Assembly: GCA_003999685.1 (NCBI GenBank)
Contig: CP021222.1
Coordinates: 1 to 64,000, forward strand
Reading direction: 5' to 3'
Length of the DNA: 64,000 nt
Origin: Taiwanofungus camphoratus
Taxonomy: Eukaryota > Basidiomycota > Agaricomycetes > Polyporales > Taiwanofungaceae
Part shown: positions 19,501 to 29,560 of the stretch, piece after piece
Position numbering within the stretch: position 1 is the first letter of the stretch
How the letters are laid out: each line of letters opens with the position of its first letter
Position numbers and translations under genes: made by a program
Notes under the pieces: model-generated
Told to the model about the DNA's origin: nothing
What the model saw: only the letters and a program-made list of their open reading frames with translations
The model's database searches: none

Positions 19501-20055
19501 CCTTCATGGGATTCTTTCGATATTCATGAATTAATGACACGAGTCACCGGATCTTGGGTGGAGTCTTTAAGTTTCTTTAAAAACTTCTTTTCGGCGAGTT
19601 GGGAAAACTCGGCCGCCCCGATTTTCGATTATTCGGCTGGGGGTTCGCGGGATGCGACCCTATCCGGCACAGTTCAGACCACGCTTGAGGAGTGGTGGGA
19701 TCCCGCCCGAGTAGCCCAGCGAAAGCTGTCGCGCGAAACGGCGGCTGCTTCGGCAGCAGCAGATCGTGCCGCCGCTGAAGCCCGGCGGTCTGATCAAATC
19801 TCTAACCTGGCGGCGGTCGTCCATGACAACCGCGCAGAAGAGGGCTGGGTATGGACTGGGCGGTACCTAAGGAAACCCACCGGATTTATTGAGGCGGAGA
19901 AGGTCGCAGATCTTTCCCAACTCGGATTCTTAGACAAGCGCTGGCTTGTGTCTCGGAAGCGGGAAACCAATTTCGCAGACTTAGCAAGTAAATGGCGCAG
20001 AAGTGTTATTAATGCCCAAAGTGCAGATGATGTACTTTTGGAAATGGATATTTAA
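16543..20055 (+). pseudogene. RT of Penelope-like element lacking the start codon (insertion 5)
   Basis: 1170 sense codons from about codon 5-6 of the type A RT to the stop, with no internal stops or frameshifts. The native ATG and about four following codons have been replaced by telomere repeat. All RT motifs are present, including YGRYIDDVFAIV. It differs from the insertion 3 and 4 copies by scattered substitutions, so it derives from a separate source element. Confidence 0.88.
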
Positions 20056-20246
20056 AACTGTTAAGTCAGTTTGATTAGCATCGGTTACATCAGGTGTAAC
20101 GTTATCTTAGTGTGTTGGTGTATTAGGGTTGTCTGTTCAAACCAGACCTAACCTAACCCTAACCTAACCTAACCTAACCTAACCGAACCTAACCTAACCT
20201 AACCTAACCTAACCTAACGCTAATCCTAACCTAACCTAACCTAACC

Positions 20247-21108
20247 GCCGGACTCTCCCAGTCCTGCGCTTAGGGTTGCCTAAAAATAGATAGGCGCCTT
20301 ACGTGTCACATGATATGTTCGGCACTTAGTACGGACCGGCCCTTCACTGCGGCCCGGTGCGCGCCGTCCCCGCATGCTAGCGGAGCGCGCGTTAACTACT
20401 ATGGTCCCCAGCGCCCCTCTGCTGTGTTAGTCCATGATCTGGTGATCTGTGGGTTGTAACATGCTAGAGCACGGTGCGGCAACTTGCTGGACGCGGTCCT
20501 ATTGAGTATCCTTCCCCCGCCCCGCATGGCTCGGACAGGGTGCTCACGGGGATTCCCAGGTTTGTGCCATGACATGATGCTTCCTCAGTGGTCCACGCTG
20601 CCCTTAGTAGACGCCCGGAAAAGCGGCCCGGTCACATGATCGGTGCGGCACCGGCTATGTTGTTCCTATCTATGTCCGGCCCGAATTAACCTTCGGCCCG
20701 GACTTCCTATCTCTTATCTTGGATCTTGAGCCTAGGCTTAAGGTCTGGATTCTAATCTTAATCAGATGACTCTGACATCTGATCAGTAATGGTGTCTAGG
20801 CGAACCTAGACAATGTCTTTTGCTTGACGCTGACTGATTAGGATAGGAGGGAGAGACGTGATTCGCTCCCACCTGCAACCCTTTGCCCTGGTTCGGTCAA
20901 ACTGACTTAGTCACCGGCCCCCGGGCCATGACTCAACCATAAGCGTGACTTTGGTTGAACTTGGTTATAAGCGACGCTAGTGCTCTGATGAGACTTAGTC
21001 GAAATTAGCCGTCCGATAGCGATAATCGGGCTAATTAGTACTAGCTTCTCCTAAGCCTCTTCCTTTCTTAGCGCACCAACAGCACCTGCGGCGCTGTTGT
21101 CTCTTCCT
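20247..21108 (+). repeat. 3' pLTR, type A (insertion 5)
   Basis: Complete pLTR. A one-base insertion (GGAAAAGCGG near 20620) closes the 94-codon frame seen in other copies, which argues against that frame being under selection. Confidence 0.83.
20976..21045 (+). ncRNA. Hammerhead ribozyme, type A pLTR copy 5
   Basis: As 576-644 but with one extra A in the distal stem III (GATAATCGG). The core and stems I and II are unchanged. Confidence 0.88.
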
Positions 21109-22043
21109 CCTAACCTAACCTAACCTAACCTAACCTAACCTAACCTAACCTAACGCTAATCCTAACCTAACCTAACCTAACCGCCGGACTTATCCAGTCC
21201 TGCGCTTAGGGTTGCCTAAAAATAGATAGGCGCCTTACGTGTCACATGATATGTTCGGCACTTAGTACGGACCGGCCCTTCATTGCGGCCCGGTGCGCAC
21301 CGTCCCCGCATGCTAGCGGAGCGCGCGATAACTACTATGGTCCCTAGCGCCCCTCTGCTGTGTTAGTCCATGATCTGGTGATCTGTGGGTTGTAACATGC
21401 TAGAGCACGGTGCGGCAACTTGCTGGACGCGGTCCTATTGAGTATCCTTCCCCCGCCCCGCATGGCTCGGACAGGGTGTTCACGGGGATTCCCAGGTTTG
21501 TGCCATGACATGATGCTTCCTCAGTGGTCCACGCTACCCTTAGTAGACGCCCGGAAAGCGGCCCGGTCACATGATCGGCGCGGCACCGGCTATGTTGTTC
21601 CTATCTATGTCCGGCCCGGATTAACCTCCGGCCCGGACTTCCTATCTCTTATCTCGGACCTTGAGCCTAGGCTTGCGGTCCGGATTCTAATCTTAATCAG
21701 ATGACTCTGACATCTGATCAGTAATGGTGTCTAGGCGAATCTAGACAATGTTGATTGCTCAGCGCTGACTGATCAGGATAGGAGGGAGAGACGTGATTCG
21801 CTCCCACTTGCAACCCTTTGCCCTGGTACGGTCAAACTGACTTAGTCACCGGCCCCCGGGCCATGACTCAACCATAAGCATGACTTTGGTTGAACTTGGT
21901 TATAAGCGACGCTAGTGCTCTGATGAGACTTAGTCGAAATTAGCCGTCCGATAGCGATATCGGGCTAATTAGTACTAGCTTCCACTAAGCCTCCTTCCTC
22001 CTGCCCTGCACTCGCAGCCCCAGTAGTATTGATACATAGACCT
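21109..22043 (+). mobile_element. Insertion 6: solo type A pLTR with part of its upstream tract
   Basis: CCTAA repeats with the CGCTAATCC variant (21109-21182), followed by a complete pLTR (21183-22043). Because the variant is present, the truncation point lies inside the element's own telomere-like tract. No ORF is present. Confidence 0.83.
21911..21979 (+). ncRNA. Hammerhead ribozyme, type A pLTR copy 6
   Basis: Same core and helices as 576-644. Confidence 0.92.
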
Positions 22044-22083
22044 CCTAACCTAACCTAACCTAACCTAACCTAACCTAACCTAC
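22044..22083. repeat. Pure CCTAA tract (healed junction)
   Basis: About eight clean units abutting a truncated type B RT end. Confidence 0.75.
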
Positions 22084-22085
22084 TC

Positions 22086-22373
22086 GCCGCCGCTGAAGCC
22101 AGGCGGTCCGATCAAATCTCGAAACCGGTGGCAGTTGTCCATGACAACCGCGCGGACGAGGGCTGGGTTTGGACTGGGCGGTACCTGAAGAAACCCAACG
22201 GATTCATCGAAGCGGAGAAGGTCCCTGACCTTTCCCAACTCGGATTCTTAGACAAGCGCTGGCTTGTGTCGCGTAAAAGGGAAACCAATTTCGCTGACTT
22301 AGCAAGTAAGTGGCGCAGAAGTGTTATCAATGCCCAAAGTACAGATGATGTACTTTTGGAAATGGACATATAA
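22086..22373 (+). pseudogene. RT fragment, last 95 residues (insertion 7)
   Basis: In-frame C-terminal tail of the type B RT, nearly the same as the end of the 1842-5345 protein (it shares the PVAVVHDNRADEGWVWTGRY stretch and the same final LLEMDI). The N-terminal 1070 residues and all catalytic motifs are missing. Confidence 0.88.
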
Positions 22374-22537
22374 ATCGGTTGATTCGATTTGTTTAGCTTA
22401 AGGTTAATGGTGTAACTACCTTTTGCGTTTATTCGCACTTAGGGTTGTCTGTTCAAACCAGACCTAACCTAACCCTAACCTAACCTAACCTAACCTAACC
22501 TAACCTAACGCTAAATCCTAACCTAACCTAACCTAAC

Positions 22538-23388
22538 TGAAGGTGCTATCGCACCTTCTCCATCTGGTAGTTTCGGGAAATAAGACGCTCGTCACGTGAC
22601 CTACCCGAAAGGGCCGGACATGTGACCAGCATCCAGGCACGGACCGGTTGAGCCGTAAGGCTGGACTGGCCTGGGCACAACCTAGTTATGGTCACCAGCG
22701 CCCCTCTGCTGTGTTAGTCCATGATCCGGTGATCTGTGAGGTGTAACATGCTATGGCACGGTGCGGCAACTTGCCGGACGCGGTCCTAGTGAATATCCCG
22801 CCCCCGCCCCGCATGGCTCGGTGAGGGTGTTCCTAGGGATCCTCAGGTTTGTGCCGTGACATGATGCTTCCTCAGTGGTCCACGCTGCCCTTATCTAGGC
22901 GCCCGGAAGTCGGACCGGTCATGTGACTCGGTCGGCACCGGCCCGGATTGTTCTATTCCCACCCTGTCATCCTAACCGATGATAAGGGATCTCTTATCTA
23001 TGAGTCATATCAAATGACTCCTTATCTTTACATCTGATTGTTATCTCTGATCAGGTGGCGGTATTGGTAAAAAGGCTAGGGCGTTCTAGTCTGCCTTTTG
23101 TCGGCCCGCTGATAAGAGATAAGAGAAATAGCTCTGATGTGATTGGAGCTCACCACTACCTCATGGACTGGTTTGTCAAACTGAATCAGTCATCGGCCTC
23201 CGGCCGATGACTCAGGGTCGATCAGCTGATGACCCTGAACCATCGGTTAAAAGTACGACGAGAGTACTGATGAGCTCTTAGCGAAACAAGTAGGTATCTA
23301 GCGATAGATACCATTGTTTACTCTTGTCTTCTCTATTTTTCTCATCTCTTACTACGCTCGCCCGCCTATCGGCGGTCTCGCTCCACCT
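22538..23388 (+). repeat. 3' pLTR, type B (insertion 7)
   Basis: Complete type B pLTR starting TGAAGGTGCTATCGCACC. The hairpin change GCGC to GTGC is matched by GCGC to GCAC on the other arm, so the 5'-end hairpin is preserved. Confidence 0.84.
23257..23328 (+). ncRNA. Hammerhead ribozyme, type B pLTR copy 3
   Basis: Stem II is GCT/AGC with loop CTT. The stem III helix is GGTATCTA/TAGATACC capped by GCGA. Compared with 1554-1626 the closing pair changed from G-C to A-T on both strands and the loop from GCAA to GCGA, which is direct covariation for this fold. Confidence 0.93.
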
Positions 23389-23436
23389 CCTAACCTAACC
23401 TAACCCTAACCTAACCCTAACCTAACCTAACCTAAC
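23389..23436. repeat. CCTAA/CCCTAA tract
   Basis: Telomere-type repeat with two CCCTAA variants, leading into a very short type B fragment. Confidence 0.7.
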
Positions 23437-23527
23437 CTAGCGATAGATACCATTGTTTACTCTTGTCTTCTCTATTTTTCTCATCTCTTCCTACGCTCGC
23501 CCGCCTATCGGCGGTCTCGCTCCACCT
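23437..23527 (+). mobile_element. Insertion 8: 91-bp 3' end of a type B pLTR
   Basis: Only the last 91 bp of the type B pLTR, starting in the stem III loop of the hammerhead. The ribozyme is therefore cut in half and non-functional. It is flanked on both sides by CCTAA repeats. Confidence 0.85.
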
Positions 23528-24427
23528 CCTAACCTAACGCTAATCCTAACCTAACCTAACCTAACCGCCGGACTTTCCCAGTCCTGCGCTTAGGGTTGCC
23601 TAAAAAATAGATAGGCGCCTTACGTGTCACATGATATGTTCGGCACTTAGTACGGACCGGCCCTTCATTGCGGCCCGGTGCGCGCCGTTCCCGCATGCTA
23701 GCGGAGCGCGCGTTAACTACTATGGTCCCCAGTGCCCCTCTGCTGTGTTAGTCCATGATCTGGTGATCTGTGGGTTGTAACATGCTAGAGCACGGTGCGG
23801 CAACTTGCTGGACGCGGTCCTGATGAGTATCCTTCCCCCGCCCCGCATGGCTCGGACAGGGTGCTCCCGGGGATTCCCAGGTTTGTGCCATGACATGATG
23901 CTTCCTCAGTGGTCCACACTGCCCTTAGTAGACGCCCGGAAAGCGGCCCGGTCACATGATCGGCGCGGCACCGGCTATGTCGTTCCTATCTATGTCCGGC
24001 CCGGACTAACCTCCGGCCCGGACTTCCTATCTCTTATCTAGTCTTCTGGGGCCTAGGCTCCGGGTCTGGATTCTAATCTTAATCAGATGACTCTGACATC
24101 TGATCAGTAATGGTGTCTAGGCGAACCTAGACAATGTCTTTTGCTTGACGCTGACTGATTAGGATAGGAGGGAGAGACGTGATTCGCTCCCAACTGCAAC
24201 CCTTTGCCCTGGTAAGGTCAAACTGACTTAGTCACCGGCCCCCGGGTCATGACTCAACCATAAGCGTGACTTATGTTGAACTTGGTTATAAGCGACGCTA
24301 GTGCTCTGATGAGACTTAGTCGAAATTAGCCGTCCGATAGCGATATTGGGCTAATTAGTACTAGCTTCCTCTAAGCCTCCCCTCCTGCCCTGCACTCGCA
24401 GCCCTTGTAGTGTTGATACATAGACCT
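23528..24427 (+). mobile_element. Insertion 9: solo type A pLTR with upstream tract
   Basis: CCTAACGCTAATCC variant tract, then a complete type A pLTR (23567-24427). The segment TAGTCTTCTGGGGCC near 24038 differs from other copies and introduces a stop in the 94-codon frame. Confidence 0.84.
24297..24365 (+). ncRNA. Hammerhead ribozyme, type A pLTR copy 7
   Basis: As 576-644 with a TATTGG arm in stem III, which still pairs with CCGATA through a G-U. Confidence 0.91.
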
Positions 24428-24440
24428 CCTAACCTAACCT

Positions 24441-25226
24441 AACACTTAGTACGGACCGACCCTTCACTGCGGCCCGGTGCGCGCCGTCCCCGCATGCTAG
24501 CGGAGCGCGCGTTAACTACTATGGTCCCTAGCGCCCCTCTGCTGTGTTAGTCCATGATCTGGTGATCTGTGGGTTGTAACATGCTAGAGCACGGTGCGGC
24601 AACTTGCTGGACGCGGTCCTATTGAGTATCCTTCCCCCGCCCCGCATGGCTCGGATAGGGTGCTCACGGGGATTCCCAGGTTTGTGCCATGACATGATGC
24701 TTCCTCAGTGGTCCACGCTACCCTTAGTAGACGCCCGGAAAGCGGCCCGGTCACATGATCGGCGCGGCACCGGCTATGTTGTTCCTATCTATGTCCGGCC
24801 CGGACTAACCTTCGGCCCGGACTTCCTATCTCTTATCCCGGATCTTGAGCCTAGGCTTACGGTCCGGATTCTAATCTTAATCAGATGACTCTGACATCTG
24901 ATCAGTAATGGTGTCTAGGCGAATCTAGACAATGATGATTGCTCATCGCTGACTGATTAGGATAGGAGGGAGAGACGTGATTCGCTCCCACCTGCAACCC
25001 TTTGCCCTGGTACGGTCAAACTGACTTAGTCACCGGCCCCCGGGTCATGACTCAACCATAAGCGTGACTTATGTTGAACTTGGTTATAAGCGACGCTAGT
25101 GCTCTGATGAGACTTAGTCGAAATTAGCCGTCCGATAGCGATATCGGGCTAATTAGTACTAGCTTCCACTAAGCCTCCCTTTCCTGCCCTGCACTCGCAG
25201 CCCTTGTAGTGTTGATACATAAACCT
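24441..25226 (+). mobile_element. Insertion 10: type A pLTR missing its first ~90 bp
   Basis: Starts at ACTTAGTACGG, an internal pLTR position, right after CCTAAC, with CAC shared at the join. It runs to a normal 3' end (AAACCT, a variant of AGACCT). Confidence 0.83.
25095..25163 (+). ncRNA. Hammerhead ribozyme, type A pLTR copy 8
   Basis: Same core and helices as 576-644. Confidence 0.92.
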
Positions 25227-26105
25227 CCTAACCTAACCGCCGGACTTACCCAGTCCTGCGCTTAGGGTTGCCTTAATATAGATAGGCGCCTTACGTGTCA
25301 CATGATATGTTCGGCACTTAGTACGGACCGGCCCTTCATTGCGGCCCGGTGCGCGCCGTTCCCGCATGCTAGCGGAGCGCGCGATAACTACTATGGTCCC
25401 TAGCGCCCCTCTGCTGTGTTAGTCCATGATCTGGTGATCTGTGGGTTGTAACATGCTAGAGCACGGTGCGGCAACTTGCTGGACGCGGTCCTATTGAATA
25501 TCCTTCCCCCGCCCCGCATGGCTCGGATAGGGTGTTCACGGGGATTCCCAGGTTTGTGCCATGACATGATGCTTCCTCAGTGGTCCACGCTACCCTTAGT
25601 AGACGCCCGGAAAGCGGCCCGGTCACATGATCGGTGCGGCACCGGCTATGTTGTTCCTATCTATGTCCGGCCCGGACTAACCTCCGGCCCGGACTTCCTA
25701 TCTCTTATCTCGGATCTTGAGCCTAGGCTTGCGGTCCGGATTCTAATCTTAATCAGATGACTCTGACATCTGATCAGTAATGGTGTCTAGGCGAATCTAG
25801 ACAATGTTGATTCCTCAGCGCTGATTGATTAGGATAGGAGCGAGAGACGTGATTCGCTCGCACTTGCAACCCTTTGCCCTGGTTTAGTCAAACTGACTTA
25901 GTCATCGGCCCCCGGGCCATGACTCAACCATAAGCATGACTTTGGTTGAACTCGGTTAAAATCGACAGCTAGTGCTCTGATGAGACTTAGTCGAAATTAG
26001 CTGCCCGCCCCTCCATAGGCGAGCTAATTAGTACTAGCTTCCTCTAAGTCCTCCTTTCAAGCCCGTATCGCACTCGCAGCACCTGCGGCGCTGCTCGCTC
26101 CACCT
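25227..26105 (+). mobile_element. Insertion 11: solo type A pLTR, divergent 3' end
   Basis: Complete pLTR (25239-26105) after only about two CCTAA units. The terminal 150 bp, including the hammerhead, differ from the other stacked copies and resemble the internal relic at 28832-29500, indicating an older lineage. Confidence 0.83.
25968..26038 (+). ncRNA. Hammerhead ribozyme, divergent type A (copy 9)
   Basis: Core CTGATGA and GAAA are kept and stem II is unchanged. Stem III is rebuilt as ATTAGCT/AGCTAAT plus an inner GCC/GGC pairing with a larger loop. Pairing is preserved although the loop sequence is different. Confidence 0.9.
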
Positions 26106-26125
26106 CCTAACCTAACCCTAACCTA

Positions 26126-26353
26126 ACCTGCAACCCTTTGCCCTGGTACGGTCAAACTGACTTAGTCACCGGCCCCCGGGCCATGACTCAACCATAAGCG
26201 TGACTTATGTTGAACTTGGTTATAAGCGACGCTAGTGCTCTGATGAGACTTAGTCGAAATTAGCCATCCGATAGCAATATCGGGCTAATTAGTACTAGCT
26301 TCCATTAAGTCTTCTCAACGCTCGCAACTCCTTCGTCGTTGCTCGCTCCACCT
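26126..26353 (+). mobile_element. Insertion 12: last ~230 bp of a type A pLTR
   Basis: Begins at CTGCAACCCTTTGCC after CCTAA repeats, with ACCT shared at the junction, and ends CCACCT before CCTAACC. It contains a full hammerhead. Confidence 0.83.
26231..26299 (+). ncRNA. Hammerhead ribozyme, type A pLTR copy 10
   Basis: As 576-644, but the stem III tetraloop is GCAA in place of GCGA, both GNRA, and the CCGATA/TATCGG helix is intact. Confidence 0.92.
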
Positions 26354-26406
26354 CCTAACCTAACCTTGTCTCCTCCTCCTAACCTAACCTAACCTAACCT
26401 AACCTA
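26354..26406. repeat. Innermost CCTAA tract with a ~13-bp element remnant
   Basis: Two CCTAA units, then TTGTCTCCTCCT (about 26365-26377), which resembles the last bases of the pLTR end at 21097-21108, then about five more CCTAA units. It looks like a minimal truncated insertion (number 13). Below this the telomeric stack ends. Confidence 0.65.
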
Positions 26407-26796
26407 AGTGCTCACTGTTTAGCTGACATTATCTCACTCACACTTTTCTCACTCTTCACTCATTGTCAGCTCACTGTTGGCTCACTGTCAGTTCACTGTC
26501 ACTTTACTGCTAGCTCACATTTCATATAAATTCACTGATGGTGAGCTAGCAGTATCAATTTTCATAGTCTTAAAATCTGTATGCTCAATCATGGTCTCAC
26601 AATCTGTGTCCTCAATCCTGCTTTTACTCACATTTGTCTATCTCACTGTTATATCAGTCCTAGCTGTAAACTGACTATTGTTTCACTGCCAGCTTATATT
26701 TGACAGGGGAAGTACTGATGGTGAGCTACAAGGATGAATTTTCAAGATATTCTCAAGCTTGTTGTGCTCAATCCTGCTTTGACTCTTTGGCTAGTC
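26407..26796. other. Subtelomeric non-coding stretch rich in CTCACTGT
   Basis: AT-rich sequence with irregular repeats of CTCACTG/CTCACTGTCAG. No gene is recognisable. It leads into the 309-bp satellite. Confidence 0.5.
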
Positions 26797-28560
26797 TGCT
26801 GCCCTTGTTCCCGGCCAAATATCTCATTTTAAAGCCTGTTCCCAGACATCACAAGTTGTCTACTTTTACAATTTTAGATTGTCTCTACCACAGTATATAG
26901 CCATTAAAGTTCACCAATGTTGAGTGATCTGAGGCTTTACAAGTATGCAGATTATCCTCAGCTATTTAGTCTAGCTCTCAGCTCACTGCAAATATATTTT
27001 TTATACTCACTGTCAAAAAACAGGTAATCACAGTGTCAAGGGCTGAATATTTCACTGTTCATGTTCAGCTTGTGTACAGACCTGCTTTGACACATTCTGA
27101 AGCCCTGTGCCTTTGTTTCCGGGCAAATATCCTATTTTAAAGCTTGTTCCCGGACACCACAAGATTTCCCATAGTCCAATAATGTTCAGGTCCGGGAACA
27201 AGCAAAGGACTGAGATAATGCCACATCTGTTGACCTCTCCATGGCTTATTGATCATGGTCTTTCCATCTGTGCTCTCAGAATTATCAATTTCTCACCAGA
27301 ACATCACTTGCTCAATGTCTGCTCTGTCACTGGTAATCACAGTGTCAAGAGCTGAATATTCAACTGTTCATGTCCAGCTTGTGTACAGACCTGCTTTGAC
27401 ACATTCTGAAGCCCTGTGCCTTTGTTCCCAGGCAAATATCCTATTTTAAAGCTTGTTCCCGGACACCACAAGATTTACTGTAGTCACATAATGTTCAGGT
27501 CCGGGAACAAGCAAAGGACTGAGGTAATTATACATCTATTAGACTGTCAGTGGATTGTTGATCATGCTCTTTCATGCTGTGCTCTCAGAATTATCAATTT
27601 CTCACCAGAACATCACTTGCTCAATGTCTGCTCTGTCACTGGTAATCACAGTGTCAAGAGCTGAATATTCAACTGTTCATGTTCAGCTTGTGTACAGACC
27701 TGCTTTGACACATTCTGAAGCCCTGTGCCTTTGTTCCCAGGCAAATATCCTATTTTAAAGCTTGTTCCCGGACACCACAAGATTTACTGTAGTCACATAA
27801 TGTTCAGGTCCGGGAACAAGCAAAGGACTGAGGTAATTATACATCTATTAGACTGTCAGTGGATTGTTGATCATGCTCTTTCATGCTGTGCTCTCAGAAT
27901 TATCAATTTCTCACCAGAACATCACTTGCTCAATGTCTGCTCTGTCACTGGTAATCACAGTGTCAAGAGCTGAATATTCAACTGTTCATGTTCAGCTTGT
28001 GTACAGACCTGCTTTGACACATTCTGAAGCCCTGTGCCTTTGTTCCCGGGCAAATATCTCATTTTAAAGCTTGTTCCCGGACACCACAAGATTTACTGTA
28101 GTCACATAATGTTCAGGTCCGGGAACAAGCAAAGGACTGAGATAATGTCACACCTGTTGACCTCCTCATGGCTTATTGATCATGGTCTTTCCATCTGTGC
28201 TCTCAGAATGATCAATTTCTCACCAGAACATCACTTGCTCAATGTCTGCTCTGTCACTGGTGATCACAGTGTCAAGGGCTCAATATTCAACTTTTTTATA
28301 ATCTGCTTGCACAGGCACCTGCTCTGAAGCATTCTGAAGCTCTCTGCCTTTGTTCCCGAACAATTTGACCTTAGTAAAGCTTGTTCCTGGACCTCACAAG
28401 TTTTTTCAGAGGCCAACAATGTCCATGCCCGGGAACAGGCAATGGAGTGAGATAATTGAACAACTAGGGAGTTCCCGAGTAGGTTATTGATGATGCTCTT
28501 CGATTCTGTCTACTCAGAATTGTCAAAAAGGGATGGGAAAGCTTGTTCCCGGACCTGACT
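26797..28560. repeat. Subtelomeric tandem satellite, 309-bp unit
   Basis: Units start at about 27112, 27421, 27730 and 28039 (exact 309-bp spacing), with divergent outer units near 26801 and 28348. The two middle units are almost identical. Each contains GCTTGTTCCCGGAC and, 34 bp later, its exact reverse complement (for example 27451-27464 and 27499-27512), plus a further TTGTTCCC copy. Short open frames of 82 codons repeat with the unit but are by-products of the repetition. Confidence 0.88.
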
Positions 28561-28831
28561 GGATTAGGGGGTCCTAATCCAGACAGCATATATATAGGAG
28601 ATCAGTGATGATGGAGAGAAGATGCGATGACGATGATGACGATGGACAACTCAACCTATCTAGCTGGCAACCTGACAGGTTGAGGGAGCGTGTGAGGGAG
28701 GAGAAGAAGAAAACAGAGAGGGGGGAAGGAGATGGGGAGAGAGGGGGGGGTGGTGTCATGGAGCCAGAAGGGGGGGTGCCGGGGGGCCTGGTTTTCCATG
28801 GGCCCCCCCGTGGAAGGAAGCCTATAGGTAG
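28561..28831. other. Hairpin and purine-rich stretch
   Basis: A 10-bp-arm hairpin CTGGATTAGG/CCTAATCCAG sits at about 28558-28583. Then follow TATATATA and GATGACGATGATGACGATGG-like simple repeat, and a G-rich tract (28715-28810). No gene was found. Confidence 0.5.
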
Positions 28832-29500
28832 GTGTAACATGCCAGAGCGCACTGCGGCAACTTGCTGGACGCGGTCCATATGGTATGTCTTACTGGTCTG
28901 TAGCCGCAGCTACATCAGGGACGTGCCTATTGGGATCCTCAGGTTTGTGCCATAACATGATGCTTCCTCAGTGGTCCACACTGCCCTTATCAGATGCCCG
29001 GAAAGCGGCCCGGTCACGTGACCAGCCTGGCACCGGCTATGTTGTTCCTATCTATATCCAGCCTGAATTAACCTCCGGCCCGGACCTCCTATCTCTTATC
29101 TCGGATCTTGAGCCTAGGCTCAGGGTCTGGATTCTAATCTTAATCAGATGACTCTGACATCTGATCAGTAATGGTGTCTAGGCGAATCTAGACAATGTTC
29201 TATGCTTGGCGCTGACTGATTAGGATAGGAGGGAGAGACGTGATTCGCTCCCACTTGCAACCCTCTGCCCTGGTTAGGTCAAACTGACTTAGTCATCAGC
29301 CCTCGGACCATGACTCAGCCTTAGGCTTGCCCTAAACTGAACAAGGTTATAATCGACAGCTAGTGCTCTGATGAGACTTAGTCGAAATTAGCTGCCCGCC
29401 CCCCCATAGGCGAGCTAATTAGTACTAGCTTCACTAAGCCTCTTCTTTCATACAGTCCTGCACCAGCAGCACCTTCGGCGCTGCTCGCTCCTCCTCCTAA
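28832..29500 (+). mobile_element. Internal relic of a type A-like pLTR
   Basis: Diverged pLTR retaining the GTAACATGC...GCGGCAACTTGCTGGACG box, the CATGATGCTTCCTCAGTGG box and a hammerhead. It is not flanked by telomere repeats: the end reads CTCCTCCTAATC with a single degenerate CCTAA. It lies internal to the satellite, so it probably marks a former chromosome end or a rearrangement. Confidence 0.8.
29359..29429 (+). ncRNA. Hammerhead ribozyme in pLTR relic (copy 11)
   Basis: CTGATGA, GAC-TTA-GTC, GAAA, stem I GCTAGTGCT/AGTACTAGC and stem III ATTAGCT/AGCTAAT with GCC/GGC inside. It remains fully pairable although the surrounding pLTR has diverged. Confidence 0.9.
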
Positions 29501-29560
29501 TCAAAAACTTGCTCTACACATCTGTCAACTTATTAATGTAGGTTGGATCTTAAATCTAAA

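Larger units (their letters stand above)
16543..21108 (+). mobile_element. Insertion 5: type A element truncated a few codons into the RT
   Basis: RT ORF lacking only its first codons, then 3' hairpin (20123-20153), variant tract (20149-20246) and complete 3' pLTR (20247-21108). It is capped on the telomere side by pure repeats. Confidence 0.86.
22084..23388 (+). mobile_element. Insertion 7: type B element, last part of RT plus 3' pLTR
   Basis: Begins in the RT C-terminus, then 3' UTR, hairpin (22439-22469), type B variant tract and type B pLTR (22538-23388). This pLTR differs at several positions from 836-1686, so it is an older or distinct type B copy. Confidence 0.86.

Noticed and set aside
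27107-28327. Series of 82-codon open frames
   Set aside because: They recur exactly with the 309-bp satellite and stop at the same repeat position; products of tandem repetition, not genes.
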